From the NCBI GenBank assembly GCA_023369685.1, contig SACZ01000013.1, positions 1 through 50,736 of the forward strand: 50,736 bases of DNA, read 5' to 3'. The position numbers and the translations under genes were made by a program. The stretch's first letter is position 1, and each line of letters begins with the position of its first letter. The stretch comes from Prolixibacteraceae bacterium JC049. Its GTDB lineage: Bacteria; Bacteroidota; Bacteroidia; Bacteroidales; Prolixibacteraceae. Positions 17,077 to 25,346 of the stretch are shown here, piece by piece. Under the pieces are notes generated by a model. It was not told the origin of the DNA and did not search any database. It saw nothing but the letters and a program-made list of their open reading frames with translations.

Positions 17077-17463
17077 TCCTTTTTTACAATAAAGCCGGGA
17101 ATTGAATTTCATTATTTCAATGGAGAGTAAATAAAATAAATTTTAGTGTTGAAAATGAGAAGTGTAAGCATTAGTTAAATGTTATTTAAGATCGAATTTT
17201 ATTGCTTCAGTTTTGGTCTATTCAATTTTGAAATAGCACTATTCGTTTTCGAATAGATGGTTGTAAGTGTTTGGTATATAGGTATAAAAACTGGTTAGTG
17301 GAAGTGTGTGTGTGCTGTGCAGTAAAGGTTACTCTTCAAAAATGAAATAAAAACGAATAGCTATTTTTTTTAGTGGTTTTCGTAATCGACAGATATAAAG
17401 TAGGTTGTGGTTTTTGGCACGCCGATTGGTTAATGGAAAGCGTAAACTTGAAAAGACTTATTG
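17077..17463. other. intergenic region with a perfect dyad
   Basis: This AT-rich gap separates phoH from the three-paralog cluster. It holds CTATTCG-TTTT-CGAATAG (17239-17256), a perfect 7-bp inverted repeat. The half-site CGAATAG recurs at 17354-17360 directly before CTATTTTTTT. Both lie upstream of the 17464 gene and could be an operator. No open frame and no certain promoter was seen. Confidence 0.5.
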
Positions 17464-18036
17464 ATGATTAAAACTTTTGCATTAGCAGTACTCTTAGCTA
17501 TAGCAAGTTTAGGTGAAGTTACAGGACAGGTAAAGTCTTCGTACAAAAGAAACCTTTTTTGCAATAGTGTATATCTGTTGATGGATGCTTCAACTGTAAC
17601 ATTTGAGTTTAACTCAATAGAAGATTACGAAAAAGGATTGGGGCGAAATCGAGAGTATAGAACATTGGGAGCTGTAGATGCACGAGTAGACTGGGAACTT
17701 TACTTCTGGGCCAATACAGAGATGGTTCATGAAGATGGTTACACTCGAATGCCTCTGAATAACATCGGAGTGACAATGGAGTACCTGGGGCGCAATCGGG
17801 TTAGAGTAAATGGACGCAGGAGACCAATTACCTTAAAACGAAGAGAACAATGGTTGATAAGACCACAAGGATGTTGGTCGAACCGTGGTTGTTACTTAAA
17901 CAACATGTTCTTTATCTATTGGGAAATGGGAACTTGCCGAGGAAGAATGAATAAAAAGAATTTGTACAAGCAAAACTTGAAAAAAGGGACTTATCGAACT
18001 GAAGTAGAGTTTGCTGTAGTACAAGATTGGTGGTAA
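17464..18036 (+). CDS. secreted protein of a new-looking paralog family, member A
   Basis: 190 aa with a signal peptide (MIKTFALAVLLAIASLGEVT then GQ). I do not recognise the family. It shares three blocks with the proteins at 18085 and 19012: VTFEFNSIEDYEKGLG early, NNIGVTMEYLGRN in the middle, and the C-terminal YWEMGTCRGRMNKKNLYKQN followed by LKKGTYRTEVEF. Alternating hydrophobic residues suggest an all-beta sandwich. This member is strongly basic, with an Arg-rich stretch (GRNRVRVNGRRRPITLKRRE), and has extra cysteines (GCWSNRGC, GTCRG) not found in the others, which could form disulfides. ATG at 17464 is used; a TTG directly before it adds nothing. It lies 48 bp before member B, probably in one transcript. 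Confidence 0.75.
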   Translation: MIKTFALAVLLAIASLGEVTGQVKSSYKRNLFCNSVYLLMDASTVTFEFNSIEDYEKGLGRNREYRTLGAVDARVDWELYFWANTEMVHEDGYTRMPLNNIGVTMEYLGRNRVRVNGRRRPITLKRREQWLIRPQGCWSNRGCYLNNMFFIYWEMGTCRGRMNKKNLYKQNLKKGTYRTEVEFAVVQDWW

Positions 18037-18084
18037 AAAAATAGAAAATCAATATTTAATTAAACTTTAAAAATTCAAAACAAG

Positions 18085-18672
18085 ATGAAAAAGCTGTACA
18101 CAATTTTGGCAACTGCATTAGTAGTATTATTAGGATTCAACGCAAACGCACAGGTAGAAAAAACAGGAACAGTTACTATTACTGCGAAATTAAACACTGT
18201 TATGAGCTTGGACCTTACTGCTGGAACAGAAATTGAATTCAACTTCAATACAATTGAGCAGTTTCGTAATGGTATTGGTGCTGACGGTTCTTTAACTACT
18301 GCAGGTAAAGTAGGTTCTACTGCAAACTGGACTCTTAGCTGTGCTGCTGTAAACTTAGTACACACTGAAGACGAAAGTGCAACTATTGCTGCAAACAATG
18401 TAGGTGTAATTGCTGAGTATGGTGGTAATAATACTGCTGTTTCTGTTCTTGCTAGCGAAACAAAAGCTTTGGCTGCTAAAGTTGAATTGTTAGGATACAA
18501 TACTGCTGCTAACAAAACAAACGCAGGTACTGCTGATGAGAATCCATTTACTTTGAAGTGGGAAATGGGAACAAAAAGAGGTAACATGTACCAAACAAGT
18601 ATCTACGACCAAAACTTGAAAAAAGGTACTTACAACACTACAGTAACTTTAACTGCACAAGAAGTACTTTAA
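18085..18672 (+). CDS. secreted protein of the paralog family, member B
   Basis: 195 aa with signal peptide MKKLYTILATALVVLLGFNA ending NAQ. The mature start VEKTGTVTITAKLNTVMSLD is nearly matched in member C (VEKSKTVTITADLQTSMQFN). Shared blocks are IEFNFNTIEQFRNGIG, NNVGVIAEYGGNN and the C-terminal KWEMGTKRGNMYQTSIYDQN then LKKGTYNTTVTL. Unlike A and C it is acidic overall (about 17 acidic against 12 basic residues in the mature chain) and rich in Ala, Thr, Asn and Gly. Its codons are dominated by GCT, ACT, GGT and GTA, suggesting high expression. A very A-rich leader precedes it and a hairpin follows it. I infer that it is the abundant member, with A and C as minor partners. The periodic TVTITA/VTLTA strands recall DUF4402 or fimbrial-type sandwiches, but that link is unproven. 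Confidence 0.78.
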   Translation: MKKLYTILATALVVLLGFNANAQVEKTGTVTITAKLNTVMSLDLTAGTEIEFNFNTIEQFRNGIGADGSLTTAGKVGSTANWTLSCAAVNLVHTEDESATIAANNVGVIAEYGGNNTAVSVLASETKALAAKVELLGYNTAANKTNAGTADENPFTLKWEMGTKRGNMYQTSIYDQNLKKGTYNTTVTLTAQEVL

Positions 18673-18683
18673 TATAAGATTTC

Positions 18684-18712
18684 ATGAGAGCTCCATCGAG
18701 GGCTCTCATTTA
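18684..18712 (+). terminator. hairpin after member B
   Basis: ATGAGAGC (18684-18691) pairs with GCTCTCAT (18702-18709), followed only by a short TTTAACT. It is a weak or partial terminator, which could make B the most abundant part of a longer transcript. Confidence 0.5.
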
Positions 18713-18747
18713 ACTCGATAGTGTCAAACAGATAAAAATTGAATCTC

Positions 18748-18903
18748 ATGAAACAACTTACTGTTATAGAAACTGACACTGTTAAGAAAATTGTAGTTGT
18801 ACTGGTCTCATTATTAATTGCCTTTATGATATCTAAACCAGCTGCTAGCTCTGTGGAAGAAAATAGAACTGCTGAATACCACTCTGCTATTGTTGGAAAC
18901 TAG
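18748..18903 (+). CDS. 51-aa single-span membrane peptide
   Basis: The peptide starts MKQLTVIETDTVKK, has one hydrophobic segment IVVVLVSLLIAFMISKPAA (residues 15-33), and ends SSVEENRTAEYHSAIVGN. The positive KK before the helix predicts the N-terminus inside and the short polar tail outside. It lies between members B and C of the secreted family, in the same direction, with gaps of 75 and 108 bp, so it may be part of that system. I do not recognise it. An ATG start, a clean membrane helix and its position argue for a real gene, but no homology can be tested here. Confidence 0.55.
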   Translation: MKQLTVIETDTVKKIVVVLVSLLIAFMISKPAASSVEENRTAEYHSAIVGN

Positions 18904-19011
18904 GTACACTGAAATAAACCAGAACCAAACAATTACCATTTAGGCATGGCTTACACTAATAGTCCTCAAAATAGAACTGTGTTACTGAAATCGATTTCAT
19001 CGATTCAGAAA

Positions 19012-19605
19012 ATGAAGAAAAAAATTATACTTGTTAGTCTGTTGTTAGCTGGAAGTTTTTGCGCTAATGCTCAGGTGGAAAAGAGCAAAACAGTTACAAT
19101 AACAGCAGACCTGCAAACATCGATGCAATTTAACATGCCAGGAGGAGGTAGTCCTAATATCGATTTTGAATTTAGAACCATAAACAACTTCAAAAAAGGA
19201 CTTGGGGGATACTTAAATTCAAATTATGCGTTTTACGGACAGATTGAAAGTACTGCCAACTGGAAGTTAATTATGCAGGCAAAAACTAATTTTACCCATA
19301 GCGACGGAGCTACCACAATGAAACTGGATAATTTAGGGGTAACAGTAGAGTGGAGAGGGAAAAATAAAGTTTACAATAAGGCAAAGAAAAGACCATTGGC
19401 TGTCTCAAAATCATCAGTACTGTTGCTAGATCAGTATAGAGGCAGAACCAATGCGGGAACAAAAAAAGATAACGAGTTCAATGTCTTCTTCGAAATGGGG
19501 ACTCGAAGAGGAAACATGAACCAGAAGAGCTTGTATCAACAAAACCTGAAAAAGGGAAAATATCAGGTGGAAGTAGATTTTATTACAGTGGAAAATATAA
19601 GATAA
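19012..19605 (+). CDS. secreted protein of the paralog family, member C
   Basis: 197 aa from the ATG at 19012, where a signal peptide begins (MKKKIILVSLLLAGSFCANA then Q). An in-frame ATG at 18946 would put 22 polar residues before the signal and is rejected. The family blocks are all present: IDFEFRTINNFKKGLG, DNLGVTVEWRGKN, and FFEMGTRRGNMNQKSLYQQN followed by LKKGKYQVEVDF. It is basic, like member A. It ends the cluster and is followed by an intrinsic terminator at 19637. The function is unknown. Shared N- and C-terminal blocks with variable middle sections fit subunits that assemble with each other or bind different partners. Confidence 0.76.
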   Translation: MKKKIILVSLLLAGSFCANAQVEKSKTVTITADLQTSMQFNMPGGGSPNIDFEFRTINNFKKGLGGYLNSNYAFYGQIESTANWKLIMQAKTNFTHSDGATTMKLDNLGVTVEWRGKNKVYNKAKKRPLAVSKSSVLLLDQYRGRTNAGTKKDNEFNVFFEMGTRRGNMNQKSLYQQNLKKGKYQVEVDFITVENIR

Positions 19606-19636
19606 ATTCTTTATATTTTATTTCAAGTTTACGAGT

Positions 19637-19664
19637 AGGGGTGCTAACGAGTACCCCTTTTTTT
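19637..19664 (+). terminator. intrinsic terminator of the paralog cluster
   Basis: AGGGGT (19637-19642) pairs with ACCCCT (19653-19658) and runs into seven Ts, about 30 bp after the member C stop. Confidence 0.8.
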
Positions 19665-19726
19665 ATACTATAAAATCGAATTGAGCGTTAGAAGATTATG
19701 ACTTTATCTAAGTTGACATATTTTGT

Positions 19727-19734
19727 TAACTTTG
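19727..19734 (+). promoter_or_regulatory. -7 box of the macroglobulin-PBP1C operon
   Basis: TAACTTTG fits TAnnTTTG exactly and lies 47 bases before the ATG at 19782. A -33 box is not clear. Confidence 0.5.
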
Positions 19735-19781
19735 TGATAATTGACTAATATTTTGTTTTAACCCCTTCTTAATTCGATTGT

Positions 19782-22700
19782 ATGAAACATCTTCGCTTAC
19801 TTACCATTCTACTATCATTCATGGTAGTTGTATTCTCGTGTAAAGAAAAGTCAACAACTCAGAAGAAAATCGATCCAGGATTTGGCCAGTACATCTCGGC
19901 ATTTACTACAGGCGTTATTTCTTCACAAGCTCCAATTCAAATTCAGCTGAGCAGCGAATTCAAAGATTCGGTGAAAGTAGGGCAGTTGTTGGATAAGGAT
20001 ATTCTTTCATTTTCTCCTAATATTGAAGGAAAAGCCTTTTGGAAATCACCTCGTGTTATTGAGTTTCGTGCTGCAGAGCAATTTACTTCAGGAAAGGAAT
20101 ATCAGCTGAAGTTACAGTTGAATAAATTGATGCAGGTGGATAAGAAACACGAACTGTTTCGTTGTTCATTTCAAATTGTAAAGCAAAACTTCAATTATCG
20201 TGGAGAAGGCCTGCAAACATACGACAAGCAAGATATGGCTACTCAGAAATACAAAGGCTATATAACGACAGCCGATGTGATTGACGAAAAAGAGATTGAA
20301 AAGGTACTAAAGGCCAATTACGAAGGGGAAGAAAAGACAATTGTTTGGACACACACTGCCAGTGGACGTTTGCACCATTTTGTAATTGATAGTTTAAATC
20401 GAAAAGCGAAGCCAGCTCAATTGCACATTAGTTGGGATGGTAGCTCTATCGGAATAAAGCAAAAAGGAGAGCAAGAAATTGAAGTACCTGCATTGGATGC
20501 GTTTAAGATCCTATCGGCTGAGGTAATTCAGCAACCAGAACAATATGTATCCATTCGTTTTTCCGATCCGTTGAAAAAGAACCAGCAATTAAAAGGGCTG
20601 ATTACAATTGAAGGAGCGGATCAATTCCGGTTTGTGATTGATGGAAACGAAGTGAGAGCATATCCCCAGTATCGTTTGTCCGGAACTAAAAAGATAAATT
20701 TCGAAGAAGGAATTCGAAATGTGAGAGACCTTTCATTGTCCGAACGAATTACCCAGGAATTATCGTTTCAGGATATTAAACCAGCAGTACGATTGATTGG
20801 AAAAGGAACCATATCTCCTTCGTCGCAAGGCTTGATTGTTCCTTTCGAAGCAGTGAGTTTAAAAGCTGTCGACTTAAGAGTAATTGAAATTTTCGAGAAT
20901 AATATCATTGCATTTTTTCAGGAAAACCGATGGAAAGGAGACAATAGTCTTCGAAAGTTTGGTCGACTAATATTGCAGAAGAAGTTAGATTTGGCAGTTG
21001 GAAAAGCTGCAGATTTAAGAAAATGGAACGCACACACTATTGATTTGGCTAAATTCATCGATGTGAATCCGGGAGCCATTTATCGTGTGGAGTTAAGATT
21101 CAGAAAAGCTTATTCGCTATATGCTTGTGGCGAAAAAGAGCAAATCAATGATTTAACTCCTGTCGAGCAGCAAGAGATAGCAGAAGATTTAGAGCGGGAA
21201 CAAGAGCGTTGGGATCGTCCGGGCTGGTATTCCGATTACTATACGCCTGATGGGTATACCTGGCGGGAGAGAGACAACCCATGTCATGTTTCTTATTACA
21301 ACTATCGACGATTCCCGAAACGCAACATTTTTGCCTCCGATTTGGGCTTGATAGCTAAGGCGGGAAGCAATAAATCCATCACATTCGCAGTATCGAACAT
21401 ATTGACTGCTCAACCAGAATCTGGAGTAGAACTGGATATCTACAATTACCAAAGTCAGTTGATGGGAAATACAAAGACTGATGCAGAAGGATTCGCCAAA
21501 ATTGATTTAAAAAGAAAACCATTCTTGTTGGTGGCGAAGAAAGGCAATCAGCGTGGTTACTTGCGTTTGGACGATGGCTCGGCTTTGTCGTTAAGTAATT
21601 TTGATATTAGGGGAAAAGTAGTTCAGCGAGGATTGAAAGGTTACATTTATGGAGAGCGTGGAGTATGGCGACCAGGTGATAAACTCTTCCTGACTTTTAT
21701 TTTAGAAGACGAACAGAAGAGCTTACCCGAAAATCATCCGGTGGTTTTTGAACTATTGAATCCTGACGGACAGACAATCGTACATCGAGTGTTGACTGCT
21801 GGAGAAAATGGTTTTTATGCAGTGGAAACTTCTACCAATGATGATGCGCCAACCGGAAATTGGACTGCAAGAGTTAGAGTTGGAGGAGCTACTTTTACTA
21901 AGCGTATTAAGATAGAAACAGTTAAGCCCAACAGATTGAAGATAAATCTTGATTTTGGTGCTAAGCTGCTTAAGTCGGATAAAAATGAAGAGCAAGCCAA
22001 GCTGGAAGTGAAGTGGCTGCATGGTGCAGTTGCGCGAAAGATGAAAGCCAATATCAGCTTGCGCTTAACTCCACGAAAAACAAAATTCGACGATTATCAC
22101 CAGTTTGTATTCGATGATCCTGCAAAATATTTCAATAGCGATGAGCAGGTGATCTTCGATGGCAAGATTGATCAAAATGGTCAGGCTAATGTGAAGCTAA
22201 ATTTGAAATCCAATAAAACAGCTCCGGGAATGCTGAATGCTAGTTTCATTACACGGGTAATGGAAGCAGGAGGGAATTTCAGTATCGATATGCAGCGTAT
22301 ACCTTTTGCACCTTACAACAGCTTTGTTGGAATTAAAATGCCTGAAGCAAAAGATGGATGGTATTTGACCGATAAAAATCACAAGTTGGAAATTGTCACT
22401 GTAGATGCTGATGGTAAGTCAGTGAGCAGAAAAGATCTAGAGCTGAAAGTCTACAAGATTGATTGGCGTTGGTGGTGGGATTCCAATTATGAGAATCTTG
22501 CTTCGTACATTGGCCGGTCTTCAACTCGAATTATAGAGAAGAAAACACTTTCTACGACCAATGGAAAAGGAACTGTCGATTTAAAGATAAACTACCACAA
22601 CTGGCGCGATTACGGAAGATATTTGATTCGAATAACTGATCCGAAGAGTGGCCATTCGGCAGGAGTTACAGCCTATTTTTCGAAATGGTATGGAAGAATG

Positions 22701-25340
22701 CCGGAGGGAATGCCCGGAAATGCCACTGTGCTAAACTTTTCTTCAGATAAGAAGAAATATAACGTAGGAGAAAAGGCACAAATTACTATTCCTTCGTCTA
22801 AAAAGGGCAAGGCATTGGTAAGCATCGAAACTGGAGCTAAAGTATTGAAGACTTTCTGGGTGGATACTCAATCGAAGGAGACCAAATTCGATGTAGAGAT
22901 AACTCCCGAAATGGCACCAAATGCTTATGTGAGTGTGAGTTTAATTCAGCCACATGCTCAGGTCGAAAACGATTTGCCTATTCGCTTGTATGGCGTTATT
23001 CCTATTGCCGTAGAAGATCCGGCAACGCGTTTGGCGCCTCAAATTCAAATGCCTTCGGTTTTAGAACCAGAGAAGGAATACGAAGTGGAGGTAACAGAGA
23101 AAGATGGCAAAGCAATGACTTATACATTGGCAGTTGTCGATGATGGTTTGCTGGATTTAACCCGATTTAAAACGCCTAACGCATGGAATGCATTTTACGC
23201 CAGAGAAGCATTAGGAGTGAAAACATGGGATTTATACGATAATATTTTAGGTGCTTTTGGTGCACGACTAGAGAATGCTTTCGCAGTTGGTGGTGACGAA
23301 AGCCTGAATGGAAAGAAAAAGGCAAAAGCCAATCGCTTTAAGCCGGTGGTTCAATTTGTAGGGCCATTTACTCTGAAGGCAGGAACGTCGCGTAAGCACC
23401 GACTAATGATGCCTAATTATGTGGGATCGGTAAGAACTATGGTCGTTGCAGGTAACCAGGGAGCATACGGATCTGCTGAGAAAACCACAGTGGTACGTAA
23501 GCCGCTTATGGTGTTGGCAACTTTACCTCGCATAGTTGGACCTGGCGAGAAAGTTACATTGCCAGTAACTGTTTTTGCCATGGACGAAAAGGTAAAGGAT
23601 GTTCAACTCACTGTAAAAACAAATAGCTTGTTGCAGCCACTGGAGGAGATGAGCAAGACCGTACAGTTTTCCGAGACGGGAGAAAAAGTGATCGACTTCA
23701 GACTAAAAGTGGCTTCTAAATTGGGTATTGCTAAAGTAGAAGTGATTGCTCAGAGTGGATCGAAGAAAAGCACATACGAGATAGAACTGGATGTTCGCAA
23801 TCCAAATCCAAAGGTAATAAACGTAGTGGATACGCTATTGGAAGCCGGACAAAGTTGGCAACATGGCATAAAGTTACCAGGAATGGAAGGCACCAATAAA
23901 GCTACTTTGGAATTATCTAGTATTCCTCCAGTAAACCTGGAGCGCCGATTGGATTACTTAATGGATTACCCACATGGATGTGTTGAGCAAACTACGTCGG
24001 CAGTATTCCCTCAGCTATTTCTAGCTGGAATTATGGATTTATCTGCCGAACAGAAACTGAGAATTGAAGAGAATGTACAAGAAGCATTAAACCGATTGTT
24101 GAGTTTCCAAATGCCTAGTGGTGGTTATAGTTATTGGCCGGGGGGTAACTACGTAAGCGATTGGGGAACCAGTTATGCTGGTCACTTTATGCTATTGGCC
24201 GAAGAGAAAGGCTATACTATTCCTATCGGGTTAAAGAACGAATGGATTAAACATCAGAAGTCGGCAGCACAAAGTTGGGAAGTTGGTAAATTCAGAGGCG
24301 GAAGATATTATGCTGGCAGCGACCTACTTCAGGCCTATCGATTGTATACGTTGGCATTGGCCGATCGTGCCGATATTGGTGCCATGAACCGATTGCGTGA
24401 AATCAGTAAGTTGTCGCAGAAAGCTTCGTGGCGTTTGGCTGCAGCTTACCTGTTAATTGGTCAGCAAAGCGTTGCCGAAAAATTGGTGGCTAACTTAAGT
24501 ATCAATGTGAAAACTTATCACGAGCATTATGGAAGCTTTGGCTCTGCTACTCGCGATAAAGCAATGATTTTGGAAACATTGACCTTGATGGGCAAAAAGA
24601 AAGAAGCCTTTAACTTAGTGAAAGAGTTATCGGAAGAATTGTCTGCCGATAGTTGGATGAGTACTCAAACCACCGCTTATTGCTTAATTGGTATAGCACA
24701 GTTTGCAGAGAAAAACCTGATTGGCGAGATGAAAGTGAAGTATCAGTTAAACAACCAGCAAGAGGTGAATTTTAGCAGTAAACTTCCGGTTGCTCAATTC
24801 GAAATAAATACAAAAGAGAAAACACCAAAAGTTAAGGTCGAAAATCAATCAAAGGGAATGCTTTATGCCCGAGTAGTTACTAGCGGAATTCCAGAGGCGG
24901 GCGATGCAACGTCGAAACAAAGCAATCTGAAAATGAGAATTGTCTATACCGATGTGCAGGGAAAACCAATTGATATTACTAAGCTGAAACAGGGAACTGA
25001 TTTTAAAGCGGCAGTATCAGTTGCGCATCCGGGAGTTTGGGATAGTTATAAGCAAATGGCTTTAACTCATATTTTCCCTTCTGGTTGGGAAATTGTAAAT
25101 ACACGTTTTGGCGATGTGGATGAAGTAAAATCGAAAGATCAGCCTACTTATCAAGATATTCGCGACGACAGAGTGTATAGCTATTTCGACCTGAGTAAAG
25201 GGCAGGCAAAGACATTTACTATTCAGTTAAGTGCTGCTTATATCGGAAAGTTCTTCTTGCCAACAGTTACTTGCGAGGCCATGTACGATAATCGAATTCA
25301 TGCGCGCAAAGCTGGACGTTGGGTAGAGGTAATCAAGTAA
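19782..25340 (+). CDS. bacterial alpha-2-macroglobulin lipoprotein
   Basis: 1852 aa. The signal peptide MKHLRLLTILLSFMVVVFSC has a lipobox (FSC, Cys20), so the protein is anchored in the envelope. The architecture follows the YfhM-type bacterial macroglobulins: many MG domains (such as VQRGLKGYIYGERGVWRPGD, the conserved MG segment), an A2M block (FNVFWVDTQSK-like strands), then the thioester domain with an intact PHGCVEQTTSAV (Cys near residue 1400) and its alpha-toroid (GGYSYWPGGNYVSDWGTSYA). The thioester covalently traps attacking proteases. A PBP1C gene follows after 6 bases, the common bacterial arrangement in which trap and peptidoglycan repair are paired. Its size is slightly above the usual 1650-1800 aa. 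Confidence 0.94.
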   Translation: MKHLRLLTILLSFMVVVFSCKEKSTTQKKIDPGFGQYISAFTTGVISSQAPIQIQLSSEFKDSVKVGQLLDKDILSFSPNIEGKAFWKSPRVIEFRAAEQFTSGKEYQLKLQLNKLMQVDKKHELFRCSFQIVKQNFNYRGEGLQTYDKQDMATQKYKGYITTADVIDEKEIEKVLKANYEGEEKTIVWTHTASGRLHHFVIDSLNRKAKPAQLHISWDGSSIGIKQKGEQEIEVPALDAFKILSAEVIQQPEQYVSIRFSDPLKKNQQLKGLITIEGADQFRFVIDGNEVRAYPQYRLSGTKKINFEEGIRNVRDLSLSERITQELSFQDIKPAVRLIGKGTISPSSQGLIVPFEAVSLKAVDLRVIEIFENNIIAFFQENRWKGDNSLRKFGRLILQKKLDLAVGKAADLRKWNAHTIDLAKFIDVNPGAIYRVELRFRKAYSLYACGEKEQINDLTPVEQQEIAEDLEREQERWDRPGWYSDYYTPDGYTWRERDNPCHVSYYNYRRFPKRNIFASDLGLIAKAGSNKSITFAVSNILTAQPESGVELDIYNYQSQLMGNTKTDAEGFAKIDLKRKPFLLVAKKGNQRGYLRLDDGSALSLSNFDIRGKVVQRGLKGYIYGERGVWRPGDKLFLTFILEDEQKSLPENHPVVFELLNPDGQTIVHRVLTAGENGFYAVETSTNDDAPTGNWTARVRVGGATFTKRIKIETVKPNRLKINLDFGAKLLKSDKNEEQAKLEVKWLHGAVARKMKANISLRLTPRKTKFDDYHQFVFDDPAKYFNSDEQVIFDGKIDQNGQANVKLNLKSNKTAPGMLNASFITRVMEAGGNFSIDMQRIPFAPYNSFVGIKMPEAKDGWYLTDKNHKLEIVTVDADGKSVSRKDLELKVYKIDWRWWWDSNYENLASYIGRSSTRIIEKKTLSTTNGKGTVDLKINYHNWRDYGRYLIRITDPKSGHSAGVTAYFSKWYGRMPEGMPGNATVLNFSSDKKKYNVGEKAQITIPSSKKGKALVSIETGAKVLKTFWVDTQSKETKFDVEITPEMAPNAYVSVSLIQPHAQVENDLPIRLYGVIPIAVEDPATRLAPQIQMPSVLEPEKEYEVEVTEKDGKAMTYTLAVVDDGLLDLTRFKTPNAWNAFYAREALGVKTWDLYDNILGAFGARLENAFAVGGDESLNGKKKAKANRFKPVVQFVGPFTLKAGTSRKHRLMMPNYVGSVRTMVVAGNQGAYGSAEKTTVVRKPLMVLATLPRIVGPGEKVTLPVTVFAMDEKVKDVQLTVKTNSLLQPLEEMSKTVQFSETGEKVIDFRLKVASKLGIAKVEVIAQSGSKKSTYEIELDVRNPNPKVINVVDTLLEAGQSWQHGIKLPGMEGTNKATLELSSIPPVNLERRLDYLMDYPHGCVEQTTSAVFPQLFLAGIMDLSAEQKLRIEENVQEALNRLLSFQMPSGGYSYWPGGNYVSDWGTSYAGHFMLLAEEKGYTIPIGLKNEWIKHQKSAAQSWEVGKFRGGRYYAGSDLLQAYRLYTLALADRADIGAMNRLREISKLSQKASWRLAAAYLLIGQQSVAEKLVANLSINVKTYHEHYGSFGSATRDKAMILETLTLMGKKKEAFNLVKELSEELSADSWMSTQTTAYCLIGIAQFAEKNLIGEMKVKYQLNNQQEVNFSSKLPVAQFEINTKEKTPKVKVENQSKGMLYARVVTSGIPEAGDATSKQSNLKMRIVYTDVQGKPIDITKLKQGTDFKAAVSVAHPGVWDSYKQMALTHIFPSGWEIVNTRFGDVDEVKSKDQPTYQDIRDDRVYSYFDLSKGQAKTFTIQLSAAYIGKFFLPTVTCEAMYDNRIHARKAGRWVEVIK

Positions 25341-25346
25341 TTCTAT

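Noticed and set aside
18075-18587. 170-codon minus-strand frame opposite secreted member B
   Set aside because: It exists because member B uses codons with few stops in the opposite frame. The plus-strand gene has a signal peptide and paralogs.
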